5,942 bases of DNA from an uncultured Candidatus Saccharibacteria bacterium. GTDB lineage: Bacteria > Patescibacteriota > Saccharimonadia > Saccharimonadales > Saccharimonadaceae. Position numbers and translations under genes: made by a program. Below the pieces are notes generated by a model, which made no database searches, was not told where the DNA came from, and worked only from the letters and a program-made list of their open reading frames with translations. The stretch is from contig CALKRO010000128.1 in NCBI GenBank assembly GCA_937990205.1, forward strand, positions 1 to 5,942, in the 5' to 3' direction. Within the stretch, counting starts at the first letter, position 1. The number at the start of each line of letters is the position of its first letter. Positions 5,716 to 5,942 of this stretch are shown one piece after another.

Positions 5716-5744
5716 ATTTTAACCCAAGAGAAAGCTTTTTTGAA
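5716..5744 (-). promoter_or_regulatory. Operon promoter placed for a leaderless mRNA
   Basis: The minus strand reads TTCAAA (5744-5739; four of six match TTGACA), a 17-bp spacer, TAAAAT (5721-5716; five of six match TATAAT), then seven bases and the ATG at 5708. The predicted transcript would start on or one base before the ATG, and no ribosome binding site is visible. It lies directly after the glmS terminator, so the glycan operon has its own promoter. Confidence 0.6.
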
Positions 5745-5751
5745 GAGAGAG

Positions 5752-5780
5752 AAAAACTATGCAGATTGGCTGCATAGTTT
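5752..5780 (-). terminator. Intrinsic terminator of glmS
   Basis: AAACTATGCAG (5754-5764) and CTGCATAGTTT (5770-5780) form a perfect 11-bp stem with a 5-nt loop. Reading the minus strand, the stem runs into five T (5756-5752, the first three within the stem). It sits 30 nt after the glmS TAA and before the operon promoter. Confidence 0.85.
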
Positions 5781-5810
5781 ATTTTCGAGTGAGGTGGGTC
5801 TTAAATTTGT

Positions 5811-5942
5811 TTATTCGACGGTAACCGACTTAGCAAGATTACGTGGCTGGTCGACATTATTACCACGATAGACTGCCAGATAGTAGGCGAACATTTGGCT
5901 TAAGAGATTAAAGAGAAGCGGAGTGAGTAATTGAAGTTTGGT
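5811..5942 (-). CDS. glmS: Glutamine--fructose-6-phosphate aminotransferase, C-terminal end (runs off the window)
   Basis: Only the last 43 residues are present. They end in [16 protein letters not shown], the nearly invariant C-terminus of GlmS, preceded by [10 protein letters not shown]. GlmS uses glutamine to turn fructose-6-phosphate into glucosamine-6-phosphate, the first step towards UDP-GlcNAc for peptidoglycan and other glycans, in the cytoplasm. In the E. coli enzyme the lysine of the LAKSVTVE tail (Lys603) forms the Schiff base with the sugar and the tail closes the active site; both are intact here. The gene is transcribed towards the glycan operon but separated from it by a terminator. 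Whether a glmS ribozyme precedes the gene cannot be seen from this window. Confidence 0.95.
   Translation of the reverse strand, partial: TKLQLLTPLLFNLLSQMFAYYLAVYRGNNVDQPRNLAKSVTVE

Noticed and set aside
5644..5871. A + strand frame of 75 codons ending near [11 protein letters not shown]
   Set aside because: It is antisense to the start of the phosphoglycosyl transferase, the glmS terminator and the conserved GlmS tail. The [11 protein letters not shown] string is the reverse-strand reading of the invariant GlmS C-terminus, a known source of spurious hypothetical proteins.
1..5942. Recoding of TGA as an amino acid, as in some CPR lineages
   Set aside because: No in-frame TGA interrupts any of the recognisable genes, and all visible ends are TAA, so the window neither needs nor tests recoding.

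Overview
The window reads as a compact, moderately AT-rich bacterial chromosome segment in which every credible gene lies on the minus strand. Transcription therefore runs from position 5942 down to 1. The signs fit a reduced-genome lineage, most plausibly Patescibacteria (CPR) such as Saccharibacteria. They are a phosphotransacetylase that is too short, -10 boxes placed for leaderless mRNAs, tight spacing, and a phosphoglycosyl transferase whose catalytic-domain insert resembles CPR versions as I remember them. This assignment is inference from style and recall, not from a search. All five stop codons of genes that end here are TAA.

Layout in transcription order: (1) 5942-5811, the last 43 residues of GlmS, followed by an intrinsic terminator at 5752-5780. 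(2) A promoter at about 5716-5744 whose -10 box lies 7 nt before the ATG of a polyprenyl-phosphate sugar-1-phosphate transferase (5708-4263). A GT4 glycosyltransferase (4262-2886) follows with its ATG directly after the previous TAA, and 23 nt later comes a polytopic O-antigen ligase/polymerase-like protein (2862-1261). These three form one operon. (3) A 115-nt gap at 1260-1146 with an extended -10 promoter and a structured leader: a hairpin with a cUACGg loop, a 26-codon upstream ORF with its own ribosome binding site, and a hairpin that displays the next ribosome binding site in its loop. (4) An unrecognised 235-aa coiled-coil protein with a His/Gly-rich C-terminal motif (1145-438), closed by a strong terminator at 370-398. 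(5) A -10 box directly in front of the ATG of a truncated-looking phosphate acetyl/butyryltransferase (346 to the window edge).

How the genes work together: GlmS makes glucosamine-6-phosphate, the entry point to UDP-GlcNAc. The three-gene operon looks like a minimal surface-glycan line: the phosphoglycosyl transferase loads the first sugar phosphate on a polyprenyl carrier, the GT4 enzyme adds a sugar, and the membrane protein polymerises the product or transfers it. No flippase is visible in the window. The coiled-coil gene has its own promoter but no obvious terminator separates it from the operon, so read-through is possible.

The most noteworthy points are the structured uORF leader before the unknown coiled-coil gene, two leaderless-type promoters, the shortened phosphotransacetylase, and three low-complexity or repeat-derived insertions concentrated in the glycan operon. 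I see no tRNA, rRNA, CRISPR array, transposase or attachment site.
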